From positions 77,071,093-77,135,092 of the forward strand of contig NC_080042.1 of the NCBI RefSeq assembly GCF_012489685.1: a DNA stretch of 64,000 nucleotides, in the 5' to 3' direction. Positions 1 through 12,900 of the stretch are shown here, piece after piece. The first letter of the stretch is position 1. Each line of letters starts with the position of its first letter. Both the position numbers and the translations under genes were made by a program. The stretch comes from Lotus japonicus (taxonomy: Eukaryota; Streptophyta; Magnoliopsida; Fabales; Fabaceae). Below the pieces are notes generated by a model that was not told the DNA's origin, did not search any database, and saw only the letters and a program-made list of their open reading frames with translations.

Positions 1-2132
1 GATAACTGAGGATAGTAATGACTGATAAACATGTTATGTATATCTAAAGGCTAGAATTTGATGGAAAAATCCAAAGTTTAATTGCAATGAAATAGCAGAT
101 TGATGAAATATCAACATTTCTAAACTTAGTGATGATGATGGAGAAAGCTAGCTTGAAGAAGCACATGATTAAAGGTTATATATGTGTTATATCATTGGTT
201 ATTTAGTGTCATAGACAAGTTTCTACTTTCTCCATCTCTTCAATACTTGGTGGTTTCTGTGAACCCATAATTTAGAAATAAAATGGTTTAGCTCAAGCTT
301 GTTGCTAATTACTGCTCCCGAGTATCATTAGCTTATTTTCACTTGTTCCTATCATTCTTCTACTTTATTTTTGGGAGTCACTTTTTTTTTAATTTGGTAA
401 GAAAAACATTAATAGGTTTCATATATCCAAGCTAATCCAACCTTAAAGATTGCTGTAGGCGCGCATTCATCTTTGAATTGTCCTCTATGGAACTTATTTA
501 AGTAATTGGAATAAGCATATATTTTGCTGGCCTTATAAATTTCTACTCACAATTCTTTTGTCAGACCTTTGTTTTTGCTTCTAATACAATCAGAGTATTG
601 AACTGTTAATATTTCTCTTGAGCAGTGGTATTGACTCTGTAGTTGGTCAATTCTTGCAATGCTTTTCAATATATAAATCATTCCTTTCCCCATATATAAT
701 GTTTAATTTCTCTGAATTGAAAGTGGTACTATAGTGCAGTGTTCTCTAATGCATTGGAAAATAGCAAACAATCAAACTCGTTTCGCATATATGAAGGTGC
801 AACTCATTTATTCAGAATTCAGCGTTGCATGAAAGGCGCACCATTATCCTCAAGTATTCAGATTGTACGCTAAAAACATGGAGTTGAATCTTGGAAATGT
901 GGGGTAAAAAGATAATGCTTTGATGGCTAAATGGAATGCAAGTTCCGTTTTCTTCTAGAGACCACCTCTTTATGGCATCAACCACAATGCTAACCAGATT
1001 CAAAAGAATGGTTTAGAGGGGGTGTCCATCTCACCCCAGTTCACGAATACACTGTGCAGTCTCTCTGAACCAGTGTGTCTGTGATTGAATCTGTGACAAA
1101 TTGTATAGTCTCTCTTACTCTGGATTATTGATTTGCAACTATATGAAGTCTCGGGAGGACTTACAATCTTTCTAGTTAAGAACTTTACTCATTCCCCCCA
1201 CAAACACCTCTTATTCATTTCAGGGTCCTCGTTGAAGTTGGGATTTTCTTTTAGCAAAGACTCATGTGGTGTAGGTTTTGCACATGATTATTTTAACTAC
1301 AACTGCATTTCTACTATGCTCTTCGCAACTTTGTACATGTCAAATAATAATTTAACCACTCCTGCTAAATTGCACATGATTAAGAATTTACTATAAGGAA
1401 TGAACTCTCAATCTCATTCTAGAATTTCGTGGCCATTTATATTCTTTAAAGTCCAATGATCAATAAAGAAATGAATAAGCACAATACAGATGCTACCAAG
1501 ATATAAAATGAATGAATCACTACAAACACCTTTGACAAAAAAATAAAATAAAAAGAATTGGAGCTAACTTCAACGTGAACCTTCACCATCTACAGCTTTC
1601 CACATTCATCCCGACCCAATTGTGCAAAAAGATGAAAAAAGTGCCGGGGCTCAGCAATATATACAACCTGTGCCCTGTAAAAAAATCCCTTCTCTGAAAT
1701 TGAACAATGAAATATTACAGTTCAGAACACAGATAAGTAGCAATACATTCTGATATGCAGTAAGAAAATTCCATTTATAAATTACTTGGAATCAATCCTT
1801 GGCTTGAACATTATTAACCAAAAATCCAAATATCAGTGCTTCTTGCAGAATTAAATTATCGACTTATTGTGGATGCTTCTTCACAACATCACGGAGTTTA
1901 GTATGACAAATATACAAAGATAGCACTAGTATAGCAGTAGTATAGAAAAGAATCCACATCCAGAATTAATGATCAATGCAGCATATACCATTCCCCACAT
2001 GACAAAAAGTATTAACATTTAACTTTATACCAAATTAAATGCCCACCAGTATAGCAGAGAGTTTAGAAGATTTACCAGAACAAAAAATCATGTCCATCCT
2101 CCATGGTGATGAGACATGATAGTGCAGATCAA
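1..2132. other. Spacer downstream of the QUL-type gene
   Basis: No reading frame here resembles a protein I recognise; the short open frames (for example 812-1003 and 1133-1396) show no motif or family resemblance. The right-hand few hundred bases must contain the 3' UTR of the minus-strand methyltransferase gene ending at 2133, but I cannot place its polyadenylation site. Confidence 0.5.
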
Positions 2133-5100
2133 TCATTTTTTCAAAAATGGTTTCTGGCAAACAAGAAGCCGTTGGTCACTGCCATTCTGAAGATCAATTA
2201 ACCTTGCTTCCCAGCTTACTTGTGCTGCAAGTGTGCGAGCCATCTCTATAGCTCCAACGTTATCAGATAGAATCACCCATCCCTACCAATTCATGTAATG
2301 GTATGTCAACATATTTGGCTTCGCATACCATTCCCAATGTATTGACACTATAAATTACTTAAATTCAAAGAAAAAATCATAATAAATTCTAAAGAATTGT
2401 TTTGATTGTTCACTGCACAAAGAAATGAGCATCCGTGCTTAGAGCCAAATGCTAAGAATCTATCACTCATCATGCTGGGGGACATGTCAAAATTTAAAAA
2501 ATGTTGAAACTTGAAAGGAAGAAGAATGACTGTTCTGCCAATAATTGATATATTTTTAACATACTGATAATACAAAAAAGAAGTTAGCAAACTGATCATT
2601 CCAGCACAAAGTCATGACAATAAATAGAAGGGAGGAACATTGTACCTCTGGTCGCAGTATTCTATCCATTTCCAAAAATAAGTTTATCATGCTGCACCTC
2701 TCTGATGCAAGATGAGAGAGAAGTCCATTTGCATGAAGCAAATCATATGTCCGAGGGTAAGTGGGGAAAGGTTCACACCTGAAGATTAATCACAAATAAC
2801 CAAATCTTAAAAATGACACTTGTACTCTAGTGAAAAGAAAATTTAAAGATCAAATTCCGAAATGGATCTTCTTTCAACTTGATTCTGCAATAATCCAAGT
2901 GAAGTAGTTTTTACTTTTAAGCCATCAGATGAAGTATATGCATGCATGCTTGCTACATTCTATCTCCAAACTCAGTCTCAATAGGGAAAACCAAATTAAG
3001 AATGGTAAAGGTGCGTTCAATAAAACTTACTAAATTTCAGCATTGAAGGTGACACAAATTGATGTTTGAAAATATATATTTATGAGTTGAACACGTATGA
3101 AGGATACTGGTGACTATTTTAATTTCTCAATGCATCAAAGGGGCTGAAATGAAATTACAAGCTTATTCTCCTCTATGGTCTGAGAGAAGTTAGAGAAAAC
3201 AAACGGACGAACAATAGGAGGAATATAGTCAAATATCTTTAGAGGACAGGGGAGGGATTGGCCGAACTTTGCAAGGGAATCAAGAGTGTTTCCCTCTCGG
3301 TGGACATGAGTCGAACGCCCTCAGCCTGTCTGAGAAGCTCCTTGAACTCTGTGATCAAAGGATAGCAAGGATGTCTGTCAATGCAACCCATATAGGAAAT
3401 ACGCTGCACTGCTTGAGTCTGTCTCAATCAGGATTTCCTTGAAGCCTCTTTAAAAAGTAAAATGAGGCTACATTAACCAAAACGAGTGACACCAACAATT
3501 TTATTAAATAAGTAGAGTAACTCCATTAAGAAGGGGAGCCTTAGCGCAACGGTTGGAGCTGCTGCCATGTGACTGATTTAGGTCACGGGGTTCAAATTGT
3601 GGAGTCAATCTCTTGCGCAAGTACAAGTTAAGACTGCCTGAAAGGGATCCACAATAGGTCCAAACCTTCCCAGGACCCCACCATGGCGGGAGCTTTAAAG
3701 TACCACGGTGAATTACTCCATAAAGCATTTAGTGAGCTTCCATTTGCTAAATATTTTCAACTGTCTTGAATTCATTTTTTGGGTATGAATTATACAAACA
3801 CTACTAACTCATTGGACTTTTTCATATTCAGCAGTCAAAAGTCTTGAACTGCACACTTCTTCAAGCTATCAATATAAAAACAGTTTCTCTAGCCGCTAGA
3901 ATACACTTCTCTGCTGTATGCTCCAAGAGTGTGCTAAGGAAAATGTACGCTATATATACATTAATCAGGACTTAATTATATTATTATCATGTTCATTAGC
4001 CTGACAGCCAATCAATTATATAAAAACTTTTACTAGGACCCCCAACAACTTGCTTGGACTAAGAATATAGAGAAACTTACCAGTCATGCATAACACCAAC
4101 AAAACCTCTATCTAATATAAGAGGAAGTGAATTAGAAGCCTTAGCAGGAACAACGTTCATGACCCAAACTGACTTTTTCTCTTCCAAGAGGGCAGTGTTC
4201 AAGCCCCCATATTTAGAACTCATGTCCATCACATTGCGTAACATGTTAAATGGAGGTAGTGGATCTTCATCTCCTGGTCTCTTTGGATGGTCAGAGAATA
4301 TTAGTGGTGTAAGCAAAGACCAGTAATTCTTGAGAGCTGATCTCCAGACTTCTAAGTCCTCAAAATAATCTTCAGGCTGAACTCCTGCTATAATAGAGAC
4401 AGGTCAATAATGAAAAGGCAACACAGTACAAGATGGGAATGAGGTTAGAAAGAGGTGAAGTAAATAACCAGAAAGGAACTACAAATAATACTTTCCATTA
4501 GTTCTAAGCTCATCCGAACTCAGTTCAGATCCAGAGGATCTGTTCTGTATTGCAATCCAACGCTTGCTTGAGGTCCCACTTATACATGATACAAGAGGTT
4601 GATAATATGCCTCAGCATTATCACCTTCTTTGCATAGTGGTATAGAATTCTTCTTTCTACAGTGTAAAGAAACATGTCACTAATAGTCTGAAGTAGTTGC
4701 CAGAAACAAACAGTTAATAGACAATACCAACATTCCAAATTAATAATTATCCTTACCGAAATGCATAGCAATCAACATCAGCAGTCTTCTGCCAGATGAA
4801 TGTCTCATCTTGCTGAGCTAGAATAGTCCAACAGAGTTGCTCAGTCAGCTCTTCAATTGGCATCAACATGTTTCTCTTTTTCAATCGTAAAGAACTTTCA
4901 TGCGGCCTAACTGTGGGCAAGGTTAAAACAAAGTATCCTCCAGGTTGAAGAACACGATCAATTTCTATAAGGAACATTCCATCTGTTGGATGAGTTAATG
5001 TTAGAGAGCAGTAAGAAAGACAGCACTTCATACATAAACTAACTGTTATGTTATAGGATAAGGACAACAAGGAAGGAAGAGGATGTGAATTATTTCAGAA

Positions 5101-6314
5101 ACTCCACAGAGAAGTCTATTGCCAAGGAAGCAAAGATGATACTTAATGCCTCATAATAGAAACATAATACCTTCTTCATCCCAAATGATGCCACACTCAG
5201 CACAGTGAACCATGTCATATGATAATGAAGGATATGGAAGCTGTCTAGCAATAAAGTTGCCAAGCATAGCAGGAAGGCCTCTCTCAAGGGACAACTGAAC
5301 CTGGCTGCCTGTTGCTTCGTAGGCTGCAATGCAAACCGCCATTACTTTCAGGGATAACAAATGAGCTCCAAAGCTACCAAATCCACAATTAATGTCCAGT
5401 ATGGTGCGAACCTGCATAATGTGATGAATATATATTAGCAACACACATTATACTACAAAAACAATGTAGTTCTCAACGAGAACTGAAACGAAACTTGTGA
5501 ATGATGTTATATGTAAGACTTACACCAGCCTGAGGAAATTCAGTGTCACTTCCCAACCCTATCATCTCAGCAATTTGGTGAGAATAATCTTTCACACCAT
5601 CATAGATCAGTCCATCCTCCGACTGAAAAGCAAATTGATTATCTTCTAGTAGCATTAACCTACATAATGGATTGCAAAATTTTAGAAGTATGGAAACCAT
5701 AACCATCAATTGATAAACACCATGCACAAGCTGCACTACTTGCTTTCGACTCGGTCAATTGTTACAGATTACAGTCTAAAGGGGTACCTTTTGGTCATAC
5801 TTCCAGATGACAGGAATTGGTTTTTGGTTATCTTGACATTCCCACTCCATATGATATCCCTTCCAGTTGGCCACCTCAAGGGAATTTTATACTCCTTCGG
5901 AGGGCGAACCAAACACCTCTCTTGTTCAACCAACAGCTCGCAATGCCGGTCGAACTCATGCCCGTCCTTAAACCCGGCCAACAAATTGGCAGACACATTG
6001 TAGCAAGGCACGAAATTCTCCCTTTCCTTTCCACAAAGGCCAAGCTCCCCTTGTCCACCAGACACACCCTTTTCCACAGCCCTCAACTCCAAATAATCAA
6101 CCGCAGCCTGCTCCTTAACCCTCCCATGGCTCGTGTATATCAGAGACGCGGGAACACCGCGTAACGGCACAGGATCAACAACATTCCGCGAAGAACCTAA
6201 CACGAGAATCAGCGCGATAAGGCTTACGAAGCACACGAATAACCAGCTCAATGAGGGTCTTCTAATGCCAAGAATAATGTGCAATTTGTTGAACCAGGAC
6301 CTTCTCATGTCCAA
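2133..6314 (-). CDS. QUL1/QUL2: QUASIMODO2-LIKE (QUL1/QUL2-type) Golgi methyltransferase, 8 exons
   Basis: Putative S-adenosylmethionine-dependent methyltransferase of the plant DUF248 (Methyltransf_29) family; relatives are type II Golgi membrane proteins linked to pectin. I assign exons (minus strand) 6314-5788, 5659-5524, 5411-5171, 4982-4757, 4656-4496, 4384-4081, 2778-2646 and 2282-2133: 1,878 nt, 625 residues, close to the usual family length. A short basic N-terminus is followed by one membrane anchor (about residues 21-40). Then come family blocks: [45 protein letters not shown] motif I ([15 protein letters not shown], from about 225; the usual LDIGCG has N for G), [36 protein letters not shown] and [10 protein letters not shown]; the end is QKPFLKK. 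All splice sites are GT-AG except the donor of intron 5, which reads GA (see findings). Intron 6 (1.3 kb) carries transposon debris. The start is the first ATG (MDMRRSW). Confidence 0.9.
3239..3427 (-). mobile_element. LINE RNase H-domain fossil in intron 6
   Basis: Minus-strand frames resemble the end of the RNase H domain of plant LINEs: a segment like [16 protein letters not shown] is followed, one frame over, by HVHREGN...[11 protein letters not shown], the usual HV.REGN..AD.LAK ending. The frame change shows the fragment is broken. It lies inside an intron of the methyltransferase gene and has no function I can see. I cannot define its outer limits. Confidence 0.55.
3531..3712 (+). mobile_element. 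Au-type tRNA-derived SINE in intron 6
   Basis: The sequence starts with a tRNA-like head (GCGCAACGGTTGGAGCTGCT as A-box region and GGTCACGGGGTTCAAATTG as B-box region). It then follows the order known for the Au SINE family: CTCTTGCGCAAGTACA, a CCTTCCCAGGACCCC block and a GCGGGAGCTTT block. Flanking 13-bp copies (3518-3530 and 3713-3725) match at 11 of 13 bases, which fits a target-site duplication. It lies antisense to the host gene. The family call rests on remembered consensus blocks. Confidence 0.75.
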
Positions 6315-6669
6315 ATCTAAATGAATTTATATTTTCTATATTCCACCAATCCAAGGCTCTAAGAACAGCAGAGGGAAAACTCCAAAAGTGATCATAACAT
6401 GAGAGAGGATGATTCTACACGTGTTACCACCACCACCATGAACCCTTACTATCGATGCAGGCATTGAAATTTGAAACAAACAATAGCTCCTCACACCGAT
6501 TCTGAATCGAACGAACGAACGAAATTATCACTCACAGAATCGATTCAGATCGCTTGTAACAGAAATGGAAAAGCGATTCACAGAATCAAACAATGCAAAC
6601 GTTTCTGATTAACAGGAATCGGATCAGAGCGGTGAATGCAGTTGCAGTGCAATGGGGAATTTAGGGTTT
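6315..6669 (-). promoter_or_regulatory. 5' leader and telo-box of the QUL-type gene
   Basis: The stretch upstream of the methyltransferase start codon has no coding signal and should be its 5' UTR and core promoter. On the minus strand it contains a telo-box, AAACCCTAA (plus-strand TTAGGGTTT at 6661-6669), a motif common close to transcription starts of plant housekeeping genes. I see no convincing TATA box. The transcription start is not determined. Confidence 0.4.
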
Positions 6670-7865
6670 AGGTTGGTTGGAGAAGCGAGTTGAGTTAGTT
6701 AAGAATGAAAGAAGGGAAGTTGGGTCCAGTTTCCTTGTAACGTTATTGCGTGTGGCTTTGTTGTTTATGGCAACAATCATTCTTAGGGATATTTTCGGTA
6801 AATCAAAATCAACAACCAACAATAATTGCTTTTCTTTTTCCTTTTCTTCTTCTTCTTCTTTCCTTTGCACTCCATATCTTCAAGGATATGGTTGCCTATG
6901 TTGCTTAGTAATGCAAACACATATCGGTTATATTATATTGGTTCAGTATGGACTACTTTCTTTTAGAGGATTGTGTGTTAGTTTTCACGGTCAATGTGAA
7001 GGCTGTATTGATGGACAATTTGTAAGTACTTATGTAAGCAACTTATATAGTTCTGAAGGTGTGTCCTAACTCGTGGTATTGATAGGAGTTGAACTCACTC
7101 AAACTTTTTTTCAAGTGATATTTTTTATTAGGTCATTTGGTTAACTTACAGTAAAAATAATTGGTTAAAGGAGGAAGATTAACTCATTAGTCATTTCGAG
7201 TTAATTGCACCATTTTTGATGATTTACTAACTCATTTAATTACGAGAAAAAAACAAATCCTTAAGGGCAGCATAAATGTTTTCAATTCTTTAATTTATAT
7301 CATATGAACACAAATAAAAAAATTACTTTTTCTTAATCAATTACAAGTATTTCAAAGAAGAGATTTATATTTTATAGTGATGGTGCACTTTGAGGAATAA
7401 ACTATAACTTATGATCGACACATGTATTTCATTTGAGTCTTACCCATTAAGGATGTGGATTTGAATTCCCTACAGACAGAAATCTCAAGTTGGTGAACAT
7501 TCATACTCATAGAAATCCCCTAACGATCCAGCATGCCACTAACGTAAACCTTTGTTGATCTTCACTGAGGTTAAGTGTAGTCAAGTCTTTCGCTTCCGAA
7601 TAAAGCTCGAGGTACATCTTCAAGCCTACCACTTTTGTGACAAAAAAAAGAGAGTATGCTTGACAACTCTTGAGGCAAAGAGTCAAAGGACTGGTGGGGT
7701 TCACAAAACAAGTCGTTATTTGCACATCTCTTTTCTTTTTTCCGATGAAGGGCACATCTCATCTATCAATCAATCATGTTATTGAATATAAATTCTTAAA
7801 ATATCTATAAAAAAATAGCTACATACATGTATGTTTTGAAGATAGTTTTGAAAATGAGAAAAAGG

Positions 7866-7904
7866 TTGATGCACCGACGGTGTAAAGTTTTTTTACACCA
7901 TCAA
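7866..7904. repeat. Short hairpin, MITE-like end
   Basis: The bases TTGATG..GGTGTAAA and TTTACACCATCAA form an imperfect inverted repeat around a T-rich loop. Short foldbacks with a GGTGTAAA/TTTACACC core recur in legume spacers as ends of small DNA elements; I take this one as a relic. No target duplication is evident. Confidence 0.4.
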
Positions 7905-8929
7905 CCAATCAGATTGTTTGAAATATGATCTCACTCAGATTTCAAAAAATACATTTTGTAAATGTATATTTTGAAATTGTATAGAAAATATATATTTTAA
8001 AGACTAGTTCCAAATGCAATTACATTTTCAATGAAAAAAAATTAGGTGAGTTTGACCACCACCACATTTCAGGCCATCCGATACAATAAGTCGCTTAAAA
8101 TGTATTTAAAGATTTCTCACTAACACAATTCTCATATTAGAAGCGGGAATCAAACATATAATTTTCTGAAGAAAAGTGATTCATACTTGCCACCTAGGTA
8201 AATATTCCGGCTCATTCAATTTTAAAAATTATTTTTTACGGCTGCAAATAATTATATTTCAAAATTTAGTTTCTAAAATTATTTACTTATGGAATGTCCC
8301 AGAATCAACCTTCGCTTCATCAATTTATAAAGTGAGCTGTGTTTACCTATTTGTCTTGAAATACATTAAAAATTTTGTTTACATTAATCTAAATGGGTAT
8401 TCAAACATAGCTTATCCATAATCCGTTCAATTTTTTTTTAACTTATAAACCTGACTGTCTACCATTACAGTCCAAACCATTTGACTAATGTTTTATCCAA
8501 GACAATCACATCTCAATCTCATATTCGATAAGAACTTGAGTTTTGTCCCATTTGATCATGCAATAAACTAGATTAATATCCACTGATGAGTTAGAAGTAT
8601 AAATCACAAAAAAATTACTCAAACATAATTGATAGTAGTATTAAATAAGATTAGTTTTTCTTGCACAAGCTGTAAAATAAACGGAATAATACCCTTTTTC
8701 AATCCTTTTGAAAATTGACATAGACACCGAGTCGGTAACGATAGAGAATTGAAAGTGACATTAATATTAATGCACATGATGTCAGCGGAATGAACGGCTA
8801 GGCCACTAAATAAAATACAATAAAGTTGATGTGCACCCAATGAGAATAAACCACTTATCCTGTAACAAAAAAAACCACTGAAAAGAGATTTGAAAAAAAA
8901 GAGAAGTGATAGATGTGATATATCGTATG

Positions 8930-9425
8930 ATTATGAGTTGTAGTAGGCCAGGCCAAATCAGGGTTTGCATGGCTCAAGCCCGACCTGAATTCTAATTTCG
9001 CAGCTCAAGTCTAGCATGTGGTATGAAATATGCCAAATTTGAAGGTCTATCATGACCTTTTAAATAGTATAACCTACGAGCCTATTTAAAGAAAATAGAC
9101 AAAACACCATCTTAAAGAGATCAATATGTGAGCGGGCTAATAAGCCTTTCTACATATCACTATAGTCGAGGGACAACCTTTTTAGCTAATCAGGAAGCCT
9201 AGCCCTTTTAATAAATGGACTAGATCACACCATGCATTTGACGGGTCAGGCCACGACGACACCTTGGCATGTCGTACGACCTATTTCCATCCCTAGATAC
9301 AATGTGACAAAAAGAGAGAGCCACGAGCCCACGACACCTTGACATGCCGTATTCCATCCCTAGATACAATGTGACAAAAGAGAGAGATAGAGAGAAAAGA
9401 AGGATTTTGCAAGTTCGATGCACCT
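8930..9425. repeat. Degenerate GC-rich transposon-like repeat with internal direct duplication
   Basis: The region has words such as GGCCAGGCC, CAAGCCCGACC and AGCCTAGCCC, typical of small non-autonomous plant DNA elements and unlike the AT-rich surroundings. Within it, a block of about 60-70 bp that runs from CGACACCTTGGCATG through ATTCCATCCCTAGATACAA to TGTGACAAAAAGAGAG is present twice (about 9257-9320 and 9330-9388), with small changes. No terminal inverted repeat could be assigned. Confidence 0.4.
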
Positions 9426-9902
9426 TAAAGTGGTCTAAGAATCATTATTGAATGAATATAGGTACACATGTTGGGCGAAATGGGGGCAATCTTTCTGTGC
9501 CACCCTATCATAAAGTCACATTTCACCTATTTTGTGGCTTTTCACCAAATCAAATACATTGTCAGTGTCCTACTCTAGTCAAAATTTATCTATAACGATA
9601 GAGATTCGAATTGTTTCTTAGTTTAGAAAGCTTTTACATAATCACTTCTGACATAGAAGGTTAAGCAATAATCTATTTTCTATTTCTGATACCTGCCAAA
9701 GCAGCTTCCTTTTCATCTTTTCTCCAGAATATATATTTTAATCCAAAAATTGGTAATCCAAGGCTACCGGGCCAGACTCATGAGAGGACTAAAAGGGTTA
9801 ACACTTAACACAATGTTATTTAAGCTTGTTGATATAGTTGAATCTCATAATCCCAATCAAAAAGCATTGCTTACCCAGCAGTTACCAGAGAACAAGCACA
9901 GC

Positions 9903-12900
9903 TTAACAGGTTACACAAGCTCTGAATGAATGAATTAGAACATCTTCTTTCAGATTATGACCTGTCAATCAAAAACAAACATGTTAGCAAGCTGAACAAG
10001 GTCTTTTCAGTTTTCACTATTTAAAGTTGTGCTTAGACTGGAACAAAGTTCATCTGATTACCAATAAAAACTATCTTATTCATTCGGTTTTCTTCTCTTT
10101 CCCACTTGCGGGCTGGAACAATCTCATATAGTTCCCTCACCGCCTGCACATTTTCAGAAAAATAAATGAATAACAATAATACCCACCAGACACACACAGA
10201 GTATATAAGAGAATTGTCTTCTTTCACCATTGCAAAATGATTTCGTATAGATATGAAAGAAGATAAAAAGTCTAAACAGATGCGCATACTGCATGAAAAT
10301 TAATGAGCACATGTGCATGGCTGATAAATAATTGGCACTTGTTAACATAAGGATCAATTTGACTGATTGTGTTTGTATTTCTATCAGCACAATTCCAAAG
10401 CAGTTTGAATGTGCTTTCGGCTTATCCATGTCTCTTGTGTCATTGGACTGAATGTGTTTCTGGCTAACTTAATCGCAAATACAAACACACATGTAGTAAT
10501 CTTTCAGGAACCAAGGGTCCATCATTCAAGGGAACAATTCCCTGTCTTCGAAAGGGCAAAATAACCATTTACTCTTTATCCTACGTGAAAGGTTTCAAGT
10601 AACAATCAACATTAATCATCACTGTATGGTCAAGATTAGTTTTTTCTATTATCCCACACTCTCACTTGATACACCTTTTATGACTTGTGAGGGATTTACT
10701 TGAGAGTGAAGAGATGTTATAGCCAATGATTTAAAAACCAATCGTTCAGATAACTTTGTAGTTTGTTTTACATGTGCATGAGTTTGATCACAATCTTAAA
10801 CGTTGATTTTCTAATTAATGGCTATAACTCAGTCTTCCCTCGTCTTAAAGGAGTCAATTCCTATCTACACACACAACACCAATAATAAACAAAGCCAATA
10901 TCACTTACAAGCATCTCATGCTTAAAATTATGAAATTTATCAAATATCAAAAATAGATGTGGCTGATAAAAAAATAACCCTTTTATCATATGAGGATAAG
11001 AAGTTTCAAAATCTAGGGTTGCCTGATACCATTAGAGAATATAGAATATAAATGCAATTTATACTTTTTTTTTCTTATAGCATATATTTCTTTTCTATTA
11101 GTTAGGGATGAGGATTTTTTTTTTACTCAAATATGTAAATCAAGGAGTTGTAAATTTAGCATGGAAATTTGTCTTATAAAATACCCAATTAAAATCAACA
11201 TGCCTCAGTACCTGAACAAAAAATGCTTAATTGCTGCAGAATCTACAATATATGGAACGAAGGTAGACACTATCATAGCTTGGTAGGTGGTAATGTGACA
11301 CAGCTTACTTGCCAAGCTCATATAAAGCATAGTAGTGTCTTATTATACGCTAAATATCAATTCAAACAGTAATAGTGGAGCTAATGAAAATTTATACTTA
11401 ATTATAAAATATACAAAATTTTAGATGCCCAACCACTGGCGAATATGGACCCTAAAACTACTTAGATACAGAACATGTAAAGAGCAATCTTACTTTCACA
11501 TTGTAATAGCATAAGATAGCTTATTAGCTTCTGCGAAAATCTTAACTGTGTTAATTATAATTTACCTGTAAAGTATGCAGTTGATCAGAATTTTGAACAC
11601 TCAGCACTCCTTTGCAACGGTAGACATCCATATCATATTTCTTCTCCCAAAGAATCTCCTCAAGCCATATACGAGTCTATCAAGGTTTAAATAATATGTC
11701 AATACAAGATGAGACAGAGGAAAGGATGATTCAAAACATTGAATTTTGAACAGAACGAACATAAACACATTAGCTGGACAATTTATGCCTGAGGCAGGGA
11801 AATAAAGAGAGAAACGTTGTTTTAATTAGTTTATTATCTTTCCCTCCCTATACTAAACTTATGATGCCACAGTTAATTGTAAGATGGTCATTCTTGCTTA
11901 GAAGCTATATAAAAATGGAAAACTTTCAATTGGTTAACATATAATCATAATGTAATCTACAATAACATAATGAATAAATTTGAAAATCTACCTTATCAAT
12001 ATCAATAGTCTTTTGCTCAGAAATGCATATAGTTCTCACACCACTATCATGAAGCTTTTTAGTAGACAAAGAACAACTTTCTTCCAACAATGTCTCCAAA
12101 TGTGGGGCACGCTGAAAATAGAGGCGGCGAAGTTAAATAGTAGCCATAAGAAGGTGGGAGAAAAGCTGCGAATGAACAAAAATATATATTAACTGCAGTA
12201 TCATATGCATGGCGGTTCAATATCTTAGACAAGTCAACTTGACATTTGACAGAATGAATTATCTCCACAAGGGAGTTAATGTTATGGATTTCCTCCTCAA
12301 GTTCCTTCAGAGCTCCAGAGCCCTCTGCAGATACCAAATCAACCTTGTTAAGAATTATAATGTCCTGAAACAAGCAGCAAAATTATTAGCTCTTCCGTTT
12401 GTCAAATTATCATTAAGAGAAAATATTATTGCTCTTATATTATGGTACCCTATGCTTAACATGATCCAAGTTATTAGCATAAATAAGGGTATGGTCAGTT
12501 TTACATATAACAATTACTTAGTCTGGTTAGTGAAATAATTTTTTGTGTTCCCTCTCTATCTCTTTTCCCCCCTTTCCATCAAATAAAAATGCTGCCAATT
12601 ACTAAATGATAAAAGGAGAAATATGTTATTGATGACCAAATTCCAGTTAATACTATAATCAATTACCGCAAATGCAATTTGAAAATATGCTTCTGGATAT
12701 GAAGATGAGCGACGATGCTGATCAATCTGGAGGCGAACATTCTTGGCATCCACCACCTACATGAGCAGAAACTCAATTAAAAAGAGACCATGGTTCACAA
12801 GCCATTCTCTTACATACCAAGGAAAGAAACAGCTCCTATGAACATATAAGTCGACACTGAGCCACGAAGGTAAACATGATAGTGCTATACTAGTTAAGAA

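Larger units (their letters stand above)
6670..9902. other. AT-rich spacer with short repeats
   Basis: This is spacer between two minus-strand genes. No open frame here looks like a protein. It includes the hairpin at 7866-7904 and the GC-richer repeat region at about 8930-9425, listed separately. The rest is AT-rich and I see nothing else in it. The promoter of the methyltransferase gene presumably occupies its left end. Confidence 0.5.

Noticed and set aside
6677..7069. 130-residue plus-strand frame near the QUL promoter
   Set aside because: Hydrophobic and low-complexity with a serine run from a CTT repeat; no family resemblance, and it overlaps the promoter of the minus-strand gene.
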